Of a stretch of DNA of 64,000 nt, positions 42,301 to 50,479 are shown piece by piece. The stretch's first letter is position 1. Each line of letters starts with the position of its first letter. The position numbers and the translations under genes were made by a program. Source of the DNA: Bacteroidetes bacterium UBA7662 (GTDB lineage: Bacteria > Bacteroidota > Bacteroidia > UBA7662). The stretch lies in the NCBI GenBank assembly GCA_002483345.1, contig DLHS01000006.1, positions 78,550 through 142,549 of the forward strand. The letters are read 5' to 3'. The notes under the pieces are model-generated. The model did no database searches and was not told the DNA's origin. It saw nothing but the letters and a program-made list of their open reading frames with translations.

Positions 42301-44040
42301 ATTCACATTGCCTTTGCGCCATTGATAGCTAAGATTGATTCCCGTGGCTGTCACGGAAAAAGAAGCCGGAGCGCCTAAACAGCTTGTCTGGTTAACCGGC
42401 TGACCGGTAATCTGCGTATTCGGGTTGATATTGAGTTTTACGGCAACAGAAGTATCGTTGGGTAAAGAAGAACCGCTCACGATTACAGTATAGGTACCCG
42501 CGGTATCGGCTGCTGTGGCAGGATTGATTCTCAGTGAATCGCTGGTTGCACCGGCAATGTTTAATCCGTTTACCAGATTTACACCATTCCGCTGCCATTG
42601 ATATACCAGGCTGTCGCCGGTGGCTACCACGGTGAAAAGGGCAGACTGACTATCACATACCGTCTGACTTACAGGTTCACTGGTTATCTCCGGTGAAGGC
42701 ACCAGGCTACAATTCTGAAAAGAACGGATGGTATCCGCCTCCGTATTCAAGAGGCCGGTGGTTGTCATCAAACGGCCATCTACCCGTACCCCTGAAGCCA
42801 CGTTGATGGCTCCGTTGTTCACTACAACCGTTCCTTTAAAGAAGGAGTTACCGGCAATTGAAAGCGCCCCATCTACTTTCCAGTATACTTTGTTGGCTTT
42901 GGCCTCATTGATCAGTATGACCTTGGAACCGGCATTCGTTGTCAAAGCACCATTGACGGTGATTACGAAGACTGCGGTTGAATCGCCCATGGCATCCAGG
43001 AAGAGTGAGTCATCAAATTGTGTGGCTGCATCCAGCAGATATACATGCGGGGTAAGAATCAGGTTCCTGCCAAATTGAGCAGGTTCCATTAATTCAATAT
43101 CTACAGGCAAAGTATTCAGATAGGTATACATCGCTGCCAGGCTATCTGCTGCCCTTGCTGTTATTGAATCGGGAATCAGGTGAATGGTACCTTCCACCAA
43201 CAAGGAGTCAAAACCTGTCGTCAAGGCTACATTCGTACCTACGTCACCTGTTACACGGCTAATACCTGTATTGGTTACGGCTCCGCTTGCGGAGAAAAGT
43301 GCAAAACAGGCCAGATCACCCATATTAGGTTCGGCGGGTCCTGTTAAAGGTATACTACCACAACCTACAGGCACATTCGCACTGATTCCGTTAACGGTAA
43401 TGGCACCCACGGTGGTGAACAAACGTCCTTCAAGACTATCGAGGGTATTCAGAATGATAGCGCCGTTGTTCACGATAAAGGTACCGCGCACAAAGTTGCC
43501 GGTAGCCAGTGTCATAGCTCCCTCTACCTGCCAGTATACATTACACGCCTGAGCACCATTCACCAGATGCACCTTTGCACCCGATGCGGATGTCATCTGC
43601 CCCATAATGCGAATGATAAAGTAGGCATTGCTGTCGCCTTCGGCATCGAGATAAAGATTGCCGCTGAGTTGAGAAGCGGCCCCCAGTTCATAAGTACCCG
43701 AAATAAGGGTATCACCATTTCCAAAAGGACTGGCTATGAAAAAATTGGGTGTGACCGTATCGATCTGACCGTAAGCCACGAGCAAATCCGTCGCAGCATT
43801 GGCGCTGGCCGTATCCTGATCGTGCATACCTCCGTTCACATTACCAAATCCGGTACTGGACCCAACATTGGTCCCGACCTTTCCGGAAATTTGCGAGATT
43901 CCTGTGTGACTTACAGGACCATTTGCTGAGAACAACACAAAACTTCCGGCCCTACCCAGATTGGGTGTCTGACCAAAACTCAGTTGCTGCATTCCCAGAA
44001 AAACGATGACCGTAACTACACAACGTAGAAATGTTTTCAT
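39376..44040 (-). CDS. DUF3494 (ice-binding-like) adhesin with 11 Ig-like repeats, T9SS-sorted
   Basis: 1554 residues. Signal peptide to about 24 (Q-Q-L-S-F-G-Q). Two DUF3494/ice-binding-like beta-solenoid domains (about 25-230 and 237-440), each with the V-G-T-N-V and G-T-(I/Y)-x-L-x-x-A-x-Q patterns. Eleven Ig-like repeats of about 85-91 residues follow (about 447-1465), each starting I-T-x-x-P-x-x-Q-x-V-C and containing Y-Q-W-R-(K/R)-G. A C-terminal T9SS sorting domain (Y-P-N-P-F, G-V-Y-F-Y-R) ends it. It is a surface-attached fibre, probably for adhesion; ice binding is unproven. It is the last gene of a three-gene block. Confidence 0.85.
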   Translation of the reverse strand: MKTFLRCVVTVIVFLGMQQLSFGQTPNLGRAGSFVLFSANGPVSHTGISQISGKVGTNVGSSTGFGNVNGGMHDQDTASANAATDLLVAYGQIDTVTPNFFIASPFGNGDTLISGTYELGAASQLSGNLYLDAEGDSNAYFIIRIMGQMTSASGAKVHLVNGAQACNVYWQVEGAMTLATGNFVRGTFIVNNGAIILNTLDSLEGRLFTTVGAITVNGISANVPVGCGSIPLTGPAEPNMGDLACFALFSASGAVTNTGISRVTGDVGTNVALTTGFDSLLVEGTIHLIPDSITARAADSLAAMYTYLNTLPVDIELMEPAQFGRNLILTPHVYLLDAATQFDDSLFLDAMGDSTAVFVITVNGALTTNAGSKVILINEAKANKVYWKVDGALSIAGNSFFKGTVVVNNGAINVASGVRVDGRLMTTTGLLNTEADTIRSFQNCSLVPSPEITSEPVSQTVCDSQSALFTVVATGDSLVYQWQRNGVNLVNGLNIAGATSDSLRINPATAADTAGTYTVIVSGSSLPNDTSVAVKLNINPNTQITGQPVNQTSCLGAPASFSVTATGINLSYQWRKGNVNLVNGVNITGADSNVFTVLSTGAGDTAFNYNVIVSGLCGPADTSNLVSLSFGAVTTITVEPVSKTACAGSTAFFSVAATGPGLTYQWRKGNVNLVNAGNILGATDDTLFISAISNTDTSSFYNVIVSGSCLPADTSVNVSLTIDAALQITGQPGNQVVCLGNPATFSVTVTGGGLAYQWRRGNVNVLNSANVSGANSATLMINVAGFADSAFNYNVIVTGLCGSLDTSDFAGLFLATPPVITAEPVGQTVCTGASVSFSVTATGSGLTYQWRKGNVNLLNAGTVSGANSPVLIINPALITDTASNYNVIVSGGCLPNDTSVNATLTVNLQTLITVEPIAQTVCVGSTVSFSVGATGSGLLYQWRRGNVVLLNAGNISGAQSSTLVLNPAALSDAAVNYNVIVTGSCGIPDTSVFAALTVNALPVITTEPVAQTLCAGASMSLSVVATGTGLNYQWRKGSTLLTNTGNIAGVNSATLTINPISVADSGFNYNVIVSGSCLPSDTSVFAAVVVNTAPVITNQPVLQSVCLGAPTTFTVTVTGAGLTYQWRRGIVNLANAGTITGVTTATLAISSVALADAATDYNVVITGTCTPPVVSADAALVVNTAPTINANPTTQTVCEGSSVSFTVSAAGSGLFYQWRKGIVNLTNTGNVSGANSATLTLNPVSFADVAADYNVVVGGTCTPGVTSADAALSVNELPVIQMQPADQAVCNGGTVTFTATALGSGISYQWFRGATALTDGGNLSGTTTNTFTINPATTADAATDYYLVVTGICIPDARSTDVSLTIENAPFFMTQPKDTITCIGCSVAFTVTATGDGLTYQWRRGTLDLIDGGHISGANTNTLVLDPASLTDNDFNYNVVVSGNCGLDIRSDNASLLVCIPIGIDDISGDEAGKVAVLYPNPFSGSLSAILKSTGSLDEANLVVYNGMGVKIIESSITKEAMSFETFDLATGVYFYRVISKGIIVQTGKLISQR

Positions 44041-44352
44041 ATTGTTTTATTACTTGATGTGAATTAATTTTCACATGCTGAAAGGTAGCCTGATCCGCGA
44101 ACGAAAGTCTTACAGTCACCTGATTAAGTCTTGCAGATTTCACGCATTGAAACAATCAAATAAGGCTTGTCATTAAATCAATGTCGCTTATTCTATAAAT
44201 TATTACAAAGTGTTTTCAATAACAAACACAATCAGTGGTGTTTATTATTCCCTGTGGCCTGATCCGGAATAATATCCGCTTTTTATTTACATAAAAAAGG
44301 CCACCCGTTACTTTCGGGTGGCCTTTAGATAACCTTAAATATTCAAAGGAAA
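44041..44352. other. Spacer between the adhesin gene and OmpA-like gene
   Basis: 311 bases, AT-rich, no coding sequence. It contains the promoter region of the adhesin and, close to the OmpA-like gene, its terminator at 44293-44326. Confidence 0.6.
44293..44326 (-). terminator. Intrinsic terminator of the OmpA-like gene
   Basis: On the minus strand, AAAGGCCACCCG pairs with CGGGTGGCCTTT (12-bp arms at 44297-44308 and 44315-44326) and is followed by TTTTTT. It lies about 27 nt past the stop at 44353. Confidence 0.9.
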
Positions 44353-46428
44353 TTACTTTTTCGGGAGTATGTCGATCAGGACAGTACGATTGTAAAAACG
44401 TTCCTCCGGATAGGTATTCTCAAACGGGGTCAGGCTGTTGTCTTCTCCAAAACCATGCACCTCAAAGGTGACATCTTTCCGTCCGGTCCTTTTCAATTCT
44501 GCTTCGAGTATGCGACGTACGTCATTGGCTCTTGCAAGTGACAGGCGTTTGTTGTTATCAGCATTTCCGATGTTATCTGTATATCCATGAATGTACACAC
44601 GTCCGTTCTGGGGGATTTTTTTGGAAACTATCTCCGTGAGGTATTTTTCATAAATCTTGATGGCTTTGCTGTTATTGAACTCGTAGATAACACTGTAGCG
44701 ATATCCTTGTTCATTGGCATCAGGCATCCACAACACCATCTGTAAACTGGTATCCCGTTGCAGGGTAGTACCGTCTTTTCTGGTTCCTGTCATCGTAACC
44801 CGGTACTGACCGGAAGGACGTGTACCCAGAATGTCTTTGCCAGGGATACTGACTTTTTCTTCTGTATAAGGCCCGAAGTTTTGTGCTACGCCCGCTTCAT
44901 CTTTCACTTCAAACGACCATGATTTGAGTTCTTTCTTTTTATCAATAGCCTCAAAGGTCACATAACTTTCAATGGGTGCTGTTTGTACAACCTGAAGCTC
45001 TACAGGTTTAAGCGGGACATTGGCACCGGTGCTGAATTCCATTAGCAACGCTGGTGAGCTGGTTTCAATGGATACCCGACGATCACCTTCACGCAACTGA
45101 ACCAATTCCTGTGTGCCACCCGGTTTTTCTGAAGCCAGAACAGGTTTCGTCCGGCCGGATATGGCTATCCTGTTGGGCTCAATCGCAAAAATGTTTACCA
45201 GGTAGTTTTTCACGGAAGCAGACATGGCTTTGCCATCTTCAGGTCCTTTTTCAGAAGAGCCTACCAGACTCACGGTTGCATTCGGATTTTTCTGCATTCT
45301 GTCGCCCAGTACATTCAGTACATTATAATACACAACCATCTGGCGATTAGAACGGCCCGACAAACGTTTAGGCGCAAAAACTTCGAGTTGGTCTTCTTTG
45401 AAGTCCTTGACCTCATCACGCTTCAGCAACACATATCTTTCCGGTATTTCGGTTGATCCCAACTCAAAGAATACATAGTTACGAATCGGGAAAGTCTCCC
45501 GCATTCTGCGTTCCACGGGAATATTGGCAGGTGCGTATACCGCAAGCCTCACCTGAGACTTCGCAGCAGCAGCCGGAACCACCGGCAGCAACACGCGGTC
45601 ACCTTCCTGTGGTTCAACCTTATGACCTCTTCCGAATTTCAAGGCGGCACCTACTCTTACGGTCGTCAGATTCCAGGTCTCGGTGGTTCTGGGGTTTTGT
45701 CCGAAGTAAGGATGAAAGGAGACAAAAGGAGCCAATACCGTTTTGGTTTTGTTTTCTTCATTGCTCAGCTCAATATCCCAGGCTGCACCAATTTGCATGG
45801 ATAAGAGTGTAGCACTCATCTCACTGAAATCACCCTTAACAGCCGGATCTGCCACCTGGTCAGGAAAGGCAGGATTAGTCCCGAGCTGATAATTGTATGA
45901 CTTATTCATGTTAAAAGCCACCCGTGGCCCTCCAAAGAGGTAAAAATTTGATTTAAAAGGGGCAAAACGAAGATTAGGCTCTATCGTAAGATAGTTGAGT
46001 CTGGTGGAAAGATCCGCCGGACAATCACAAGCTGTCAACTGCTCATCAAAAGTTCCCTTGCGGCTGTCGTATCCTACCTGAAGCATAAATCCCCAACGTG
46101 CATCCGGACGGTGAAAAGCAACCATAGGCGCTGCAAACAAACCCAGTCCGAGCCCATTGTGAAAGGTAACAGGCGGTGTAAAGCCTGCATCCAACCTGTT
46201 GGTTGAACCCCGGTAGAAGTTCACATTACCTCCCACAGCCACTCCAAACCACCAGTTCGGATGGGTATAAACGGTTGCCTTTCCGGTTGGAGTAGCCGTT
46301 CTTGCTGTATCTTGTGCAATTGCCGGCATTTGAAGCGAAAGGAAAACAAGTATGCCTAAAAGCAGTCCCCGCTTTCTCAGGACTTGCAACGAAGGCAAAT
46401 CCATGCTGATATCAATGTTAAATTTCAT
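44353..46428 (-). CDS. Outer-membrane protein with OmpA peptidoglycan-binding domain
   Basis: 691 residues. Signal-like N-terminus (hydrophobic 20-38, ending I-A-Q). The N-terminal part (about 60-260) resembles a beta-barrel with aromatic strands, G-V-A-V-G-G-N-V-N-F-Y. The C-terminal OmpA/MotB domain is R-V-Y-I-H-G-Y-T-D-N-I-G-N-A-D-N-N-K-R-L-S (about 605-625), with D and R at the peptidoglycan-binding places. The middle section (about 300-570) is unassigned. The gene links outer membrane and cell wall; it sits between the two DUF3494 genes and may act as their anchor. Confidence 0.85.
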   Translation of the reverse strand: MKFNIDISMDLPSLQVLRKRGLLLGILVFLSLQMPAIAQDTARTATPTGKATVYTHPNWWFGVAVGGNVNFYRGSTNRLDAGFTPPVTFHNGLGLGLFAAPMVAFHRPDARWGFMLQVGYDSRKGTFDEQLTACDCPADLSTRLNYLTIEPNLRFAPFKSNFYLFGGPRVAFNMNKSYNYQLGTNPAFPDQVADPAVKGDFSEMSATLLSMQIGAAWDIELSNEENKTKTVLAPFVSFHPYFGQNPRTTETWNLTTVRVGAALKFGRGHKVEPQEGDRVLLPVVPAAAAKSQVRLAVYAPANIPVERRMRETFPIRNYVFFELGSTEIPERYVLLKRDEVKDFKEDQLEVFAPKRLSGRSNRQMVVYYNVLNVLGDRMQKNPNATVSLVGSSEKGPEDGKAMSASVKNYLVNIFAIEPNRIAISGRTKPVLASEKPGGTQELVQLREGDRRVSIETSSPALLMEFSTGANVPLKPVELQVVQTAPIESYVTFEAIDKKKELKSWSFEVKDEAGVAQNFGPYTEEKVSIPGKDILGTRPSGQYRVTMTGTRKDGTTLQRDTSLQMVLWMPDANEQGYRYSVIYEFNNSKAIKIYEKYLTEIVSKKIPQNGRVYIHGYTDNIGNADNNKRLSLARANDVRRILEAELKRTGRKDVTFEVHGFGEDNSLTPFENTYPEERFYNRTVLIDILPKK

Positions 46429-46437
46429 GGTTATAGC

Positions 46438-48141
46438 TTAAGGTTTGGTGATGGTATTCCCGCTGGTCATGACCACCGATCCGTTTCTGGCGAGCATCCT
46501 GCCTTCTGCAACAGCACCTGAATTCATGGTGATGGATTGCAGCGCGAGGACATTTCCTTTAAAGACAGTGAAGTCACCAATGGTGGCAGAACTACCTGTT
46601 TGCCAGAACACATTTTTGGCCTGTGCGCCACCTGCCAGGATGACACTGCCACCAGCACCACCCACGGTGGTAAAGGCGGAGGCTACCTGGAATATCCAGA
46701 CAGCATTTGCATCTCCCTGCGCATCAAGTGTCAGATTGCCGGATTGAATTAGCATGGAAGAGGTCGATTTATAGATGCCGGGGGCAAGTGTTGTGCCTCC
46801 GAGGTCACCGGATACCGTCTGGGGTGCGGGGGTTGTTGCCCCTGCTGCAAAGTCGTAGGCTGCCACCAGATCAAGCTGGGCTTGCTGGAGCATGACCGCT
46901 GTGCCGGCTGGTATAAGGTCATCTGCGGCATAGATGGCGCCGTTAATCACAACAGCAGGTGGGAAACCTACTACCGAAACCCTGAATCCGGGATAAATCC
47001 CTACATCCAGATCATGTATTTCGCTGAAACCGGCATCGTTTCTGACACCCACGCCGGCTATGATGGCAAAACGTGCAACGGTATTCAAATCAACGACTGT
47101 TGGCCCTAAAGGTGCCCGGGTAGAGAAGTTCCATTCATAATCGTTGTCGAGGGGTGTTCCGTTCATATCCATGGCGCCGGTGGTAATGGTAGCCATATAG
47201 GTAACTCCTGAAAGCAACGGAACATCTGGTGTAAAGGTGGCGGTATTACCTGCATAGGTCACCAAACCATTTACCGTATTGGCTCCCTGCATGACCAGGA
47301 AAGTAGTCGACAAAATGGTCAGCTCATCCATGGGTACACTGAAGGTGGCCGTAACCGGCACATTGAGTTCCACCCCTGCCTCGTTGGCAGCCGGAGTTGT
47401 CGACACCACGGTTGGTGCTGCTATGCTGGAAGTAGTAAAGCTCCACGAAAAGGCATTCTGTAAAGGAACGCCGGTGGTGCTCTGTGCTCCTCTGGTAACT
47501 GTTGCTGTATAAACGGTATTGTTCAACAACTGATTATCAGGGGTGAAATAGGTAACTGCATTGGCATAGGTTACCGTTCCGCTCACCGGAATATTTCCTT
47601 GCGACAACAGGAATGTGCTGTTGTTTAAGGTAGCCGCATCCATTGGCATGTTAAAACATGCCTTGACAACCTTGTTTACGATCACATTAACGGCATCTAC
47701 CGGAGGATCTGAGCAAACAACCATGGGAGATAAGACGGTACCTGTTGAGAATGTCCATACATAATCTTCCTGCAGGGCATTACCCATCGGGTCTTTGGCC
47801 GTTCGTTTAATCGTTGCCCGATAAGTTGTGTTTTCCGCCAGCAAGCTGTCAGGCCTGAAACTCAGTGTAGAAGTGGCATCATCGTAGGTTAGGGTTCCGG
47901 GAAGTGCCGGAGAAGCCTCCAATGTAAAAACACCATCGGTCATGGTGGCAGGGTTCATTTTCCCTTTGAAAGTAGCCCGGACAATCTGGTCGAGCGGTAC
48001 GCCCACTGCCCCGCGAAGGGGTATGGTAGAGAGTACTTCAGGGCAGGTTCCGGTTACCTCTTGAAAGGTGTCCTTCTTACAACCACCCAGCAGGACGGCT
48101 ATCAGTAAGGATAAAAGGGTTAGTAATTTTCTTGGTCTCAT
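46438..48141 (-). CDS. Lipoprotein with three Big_5 Ig domains and DUF3494
   Basis: 567 residues. The lipobox L-G-G-C (Cys21) follows a hydrophobic signal. Three Big_5-like domains of about 105 residues carry V-x-x-T-x-P-x-x-x-A-x-x-V (about 38-140, 140-240, 240-340). The C-terminal DUF3494 domain (about 345-567) is I-H-D-L-D-V-G-I, with G-D-L-G-G-T-T-L-A-P-G-I-Y. It is an outer-membrane-attached surface protein. First gene of the three-gene block, 9 nt upstream of the OmpA-like gene. Confidence 0.85.
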   Translation of the reverse strand: MRPRKLLTLLSLLIAVLLGGCKKDTFQEVTGTCPEVLSTIPLRGAVGVPLDQIVRATFKGKMNPATMTDGVFTLEASPALPGTLTYDDATSTLSFRPDSLLAENTTYRATIKRTAKDPMGNALQEDYVWTFSTGTVLSPMVVCSDPPVDAVNVIVNKVVKACFNMPMDAATLNNSTFLLSQGNIPVSGTVTYANAVTYFTPDNQLLNNTVYTATVTRGAQSTTGVPLQNAFSWSFTTSSIAAPTVVSTTPAANEAGVELNVPVTATFSVPMDELTILSTTFLVMQGANTVNGLVTYAGNTATFTPDVPLLSGVTYMATITTGAMDMNGTPLDNDYEWNFSTRAPLGPTVVDLNTVARFAIIAGVGVRNDAGFSEIHDLDVGIYPGFRVSVVGFPPAVVINGAIYAADDLIPAGTAVMLQQAQLDLVAAYDFAAGATTPAPQTVSGDLGGTTLAPGIYKSTSSMLIQSGNLTLDAQGDANAVWIFQVASAFTTVGGAGGSVILAGGAQAKNVFWQTGSSATIGDFTVFKGNVLALQSITMNSGAVAEGRMLARNGSVVMTSGNTITKP

Positions 48142-48420
48142 GTGGATTGATTTACTGTACCAAAGGCAGCATCATAATAGCATGCCTTAGCACCATCAAA
48201 GGTGGTTACCACTCAATCCTGCGGTGTTACTTATAAAACCATTTATGTTGTATAGTTTACTGAAAAGTCCGGCTTTGCCACGAATTAGGTCAAAAACAGC
48301 TACCAAAATGCGATTCCTGGCATAAAAAGGCATATTTATCCGGCAATCTGTATTTCTACCAAAACAGTATATGCTTAGCCCTACCGGGTCACCACAAAAG
48401 GCTGTAAAAAAGATTTCAGT

Positions 48421-48573
48421 ATCGGCGCGATTTCGCCAAAGGCGAGCAGCTGGCTTATTTGGCCGGGGATTTCCATCGTCGGATCGGAGTATGGAACAGG
48501 CATACGGAATGCATCAACTCCATCAAAAATCCTGTCACAGGGGTTTGCCTTTGACAACGAGCGATTTTAACAA
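48421..48573 (+). pseudogene. Decayed direct copy of the pth 3' end
   Basis: Sequence ATCGGC-GCGATTTCGCCAAAG and later CTCCATCAAAAATCCTGTC and GATTTTAACAAA aligns base for base with the last 160 bases of pth (ATCGGCAGCGATTTCGCCAAAG, CATCAAAAGTTTCGTG and GACTTTAACAAA at 39058-39219), with several small gaps and many substitutions. It is not translatable as a PTH tail. It lies in the same orientation as pth, and is followed, as pth is, by a CACGGAG hairpin. Confidence 0.75.
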
Positions 48574-48577
48574 AAAA

Positions 48578-48632
48578 CCTCCGCGCCTCCATGCCCTCAG
48601 TGGTTTAACCACGGAGTTCACGGAGGCACGGT
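48578..48632. repeat. CACGGAG-type dispersed hairpin, copy 3
   Basis: CCTCCGCGCCTCC...GGTTTAACCACGGAGTTCACGGAGGCACGG, imperfect arms. It adjoins the glmS stop at 48634, and may end glmS transcription. Confidence 0.65.
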
Positions 48633-48633
48633 G

Positions 48634-50472
48634 TTATTCTACTGTCACGGATTTTGCCAGGTTTCTTGGCTGATCGACATTACAACCGCGCATGACCGCG
48701 ATGTGGTAAGCGAGCAACTGCAAAGGAATGGTAGCAACCAGCGGCATAAACGCCTCGATGGTATCGGGCACTTCGATGACGTATTCCGATAGCTTTTTCA
48801 CTTCGATATCTCCTTCGGTAACAATGGAGATGATACGGCCTTTGCGGGCCTTAACCTCCTGGATGTTACTCAGTACCTTGTCGTATTGCGAATTCTGCGT
48901 GGCGATAATCACCACCGGCATGTTTTCATCGATCAGGGCGATAGGGCCGTGTTTCATCTCCGCTGCCGGATAACCTTCGGCATGGATGTAGGAAATCTCT
49001 TTCAGTTTGAGGGCACCTTCAAGGGCAACCGGGAAAGCGTAACCACGGCCCAGGTAAAGGCAGTTGTGCACGTCTTTGAATTGCTCTGCGATGGTTTTGA
49101 TGTAGTCGTTGGCTTCCAGCGCCCGTTCAACCCGGCTGGGAATCTGCTCCAGCTCGTACAGGTACTGGTTCAGGGTACTTTGTGAGATGGCTCCTTTTTT
49201 ATATCCGATCCAGAGCGCGATCTGTGCCAGAACAGTTACCTGGGCGGTAAATGCCTTGGTAGACGCCACGCCTATTTCAGGACCGGCATGGGTATAGGCA
49301 CCGGAATGGGTGGAGCGGGGAATGCTCGAACCAACCACATTACAAACACCTAAAACGGTAGCACCCTTCGACTTCGCCAGTTCAATGGCTGCCAGCGTAT
49401 CGGCCGTTTCACCTGACTGGGAGATAGCAATGACGATGTCGTCGTTCAGAATCACCGGGTCGCGGTAACGGAACTCGGAGGCATATTCCACTTCCACCGG
49501 AATACGCGCGAAATCTTCAATGAGGTACTCAGCTACCAGACCGGCATGCCAGGAGGTGCCGCAGGCCACCACAAGGATGCGCTTGGCATTCATGAGCTTG
49601 TATTGGTACTCCAGCAGCCCCCCCATGTGAATATGGCCTGTTTTGGAGTCGATGCGGCCACGCATGGAGTCAAAAATCGATCTTGGCTGCTCGTAAATTT
49701 CTTTCAGCATGAAGTGCTCAAAACCGCCTTTCTCGATCATCTCGAGTTGCAGGTCAAGTTCCTGCACATAGGCAGGCTTGTCTTCGTTGGTGATGGTTTT
49801 GATGGAAAGCGTCCGGTCTTTGATGATGGCCATCTCGCTGTCGTTGAGATAAACCACCGATTTGGTATATTCAATAATCGGCGACGCATCGGAAGCCATC
49901 AGGAATTCGTTGTTACCTACACCTACTACCAAAGGTGATCCTTTGCGGGCCGCTACCAGCATCTCAGGATCTTTCCTTGAAATGACTACTATCGCAAAAG
50001 CGCCATGTACCTGATTCAGCGCCAGGCGTACCGCTTCGTCAAAGCTTACCTTTTCATGGGTGTAGATGTCTTCAATCAGATGAACCAATACTTCTGTATC
50101 GGTCTGGCTTTGAAAAACATGCCCTTTGGTTTGCAACTGTGCTTTGATAGCCGAATAGTTCTCAATGATGCCATTGTGAACCAGTGCCAGCAATTCATTC
50201 TGACCAAAGTGCGGGTGGGCATTTTCGTCGTTAGGCTCCCCGTGGGTTGCCCAGCGGGTATGTCCTATCCCTACAGTGCCCTGGTGATCATTGGCCATGG
50301 CAAGTTTTTCCATGGCTTCAACCTTCCCGGCTTTTTTATATATCTTGATTTTCCCTTTGTCGAGTATCGCAATACCGGAGCTGTCGTATCCGCGGTATTC
50401 AAGTCTTTTCAGACCCTTGATAAGAATGGGTGCAGCTTGCTGATCACCCACATAGGCAACTATTCCACACAT
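48634..50472 (-). CDS. glmS: Glutamine-fructose-6-phosphate aminotransferase
   Basis: 612 residues. The N-terminal nucleophile Cys2 (M-C-G-I-V-A-Y-V-G) and two sugar-isomerase domains (V-A-C-G-T-S-W-H-A-G; S-Q-S-G-E-T-A-D-T) identify it. The C-terminus is A-K-S-V-T-V-E. It makes glucosamine 6-phosphate for peptidoglycan and LPS. It is the last gene of the GT5-DUF4270-glmS operon. Confidence 0.97.
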   Translation of the reverse strand: MCGIVAYVGDQQAAPILIKGLKRLEYRGYDSSGIAILDKGKIKIYKKAGKVEAMEKLAMANDHQGTVGIGHTRWATHGEPNDENAHPHFGQNELLALVHNGIIENYSAIKAQLQTKGHVFQSQTDTEVLVHLIEDIYTHEKVSFDEAVRLALNQVHGAFAIVVISRKDPEMLVAARKGSPLVVGVGNNEFLMASDASPIIEYTKSVVYLNDSEMAIIKDRTLSIKTITNEDKPAYVQELDLQLEMIEKGGFEHFMLKEIYEQPRSIFDSMRGRIDSKTGHIHMGGLLEYQYKLMNAKRILVVACGTSWHAGLVAEYLIEDFARIPVEVEYASEFRYRDPVILNDDIVIAISQSGETADTLAAIELAKSKGATVLGVCNVVGSSIPRSTHSGAYTHAGPEIGVASTKAFTAQVTVLAQIALWIGYKKGAISQSTLNQYLYELEQIPSRVERALEANDYIKTIAEQFKDVHNCLYLGRGYAFPVALEGALKLKEISYIHAEGYPAAEMKHGPIALIDENMPVVIIATQNSQYDKVLSNIQEVKARKGRIISIVTEGDIEVKKLSEYVIEVPDTIEAFMPLVATIPLQLLAYHIAVMRGCNVDQPRNLAKSVTVE

Positions 50473-50479
50473 GCGAAGG

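Larger units (their letters stand above)
48142..48633. other. Spacer containing the decayed pth tail
   Basis: About 490 bases between two minus-strand genes. The first 280 bases contain no recognised features beyond the promoter region of the lipoprotein gene. The remainder has the pth-like fragment (48421-48573) and hairpin copy 3. Confidence 0.6.

Noticed and set aside
48371..48673. 100-residue plus ORF as a gene
   Set aside because: It spans the decayed pth tail and the hairpin; its translation does not follow PTH beyond a few residues.
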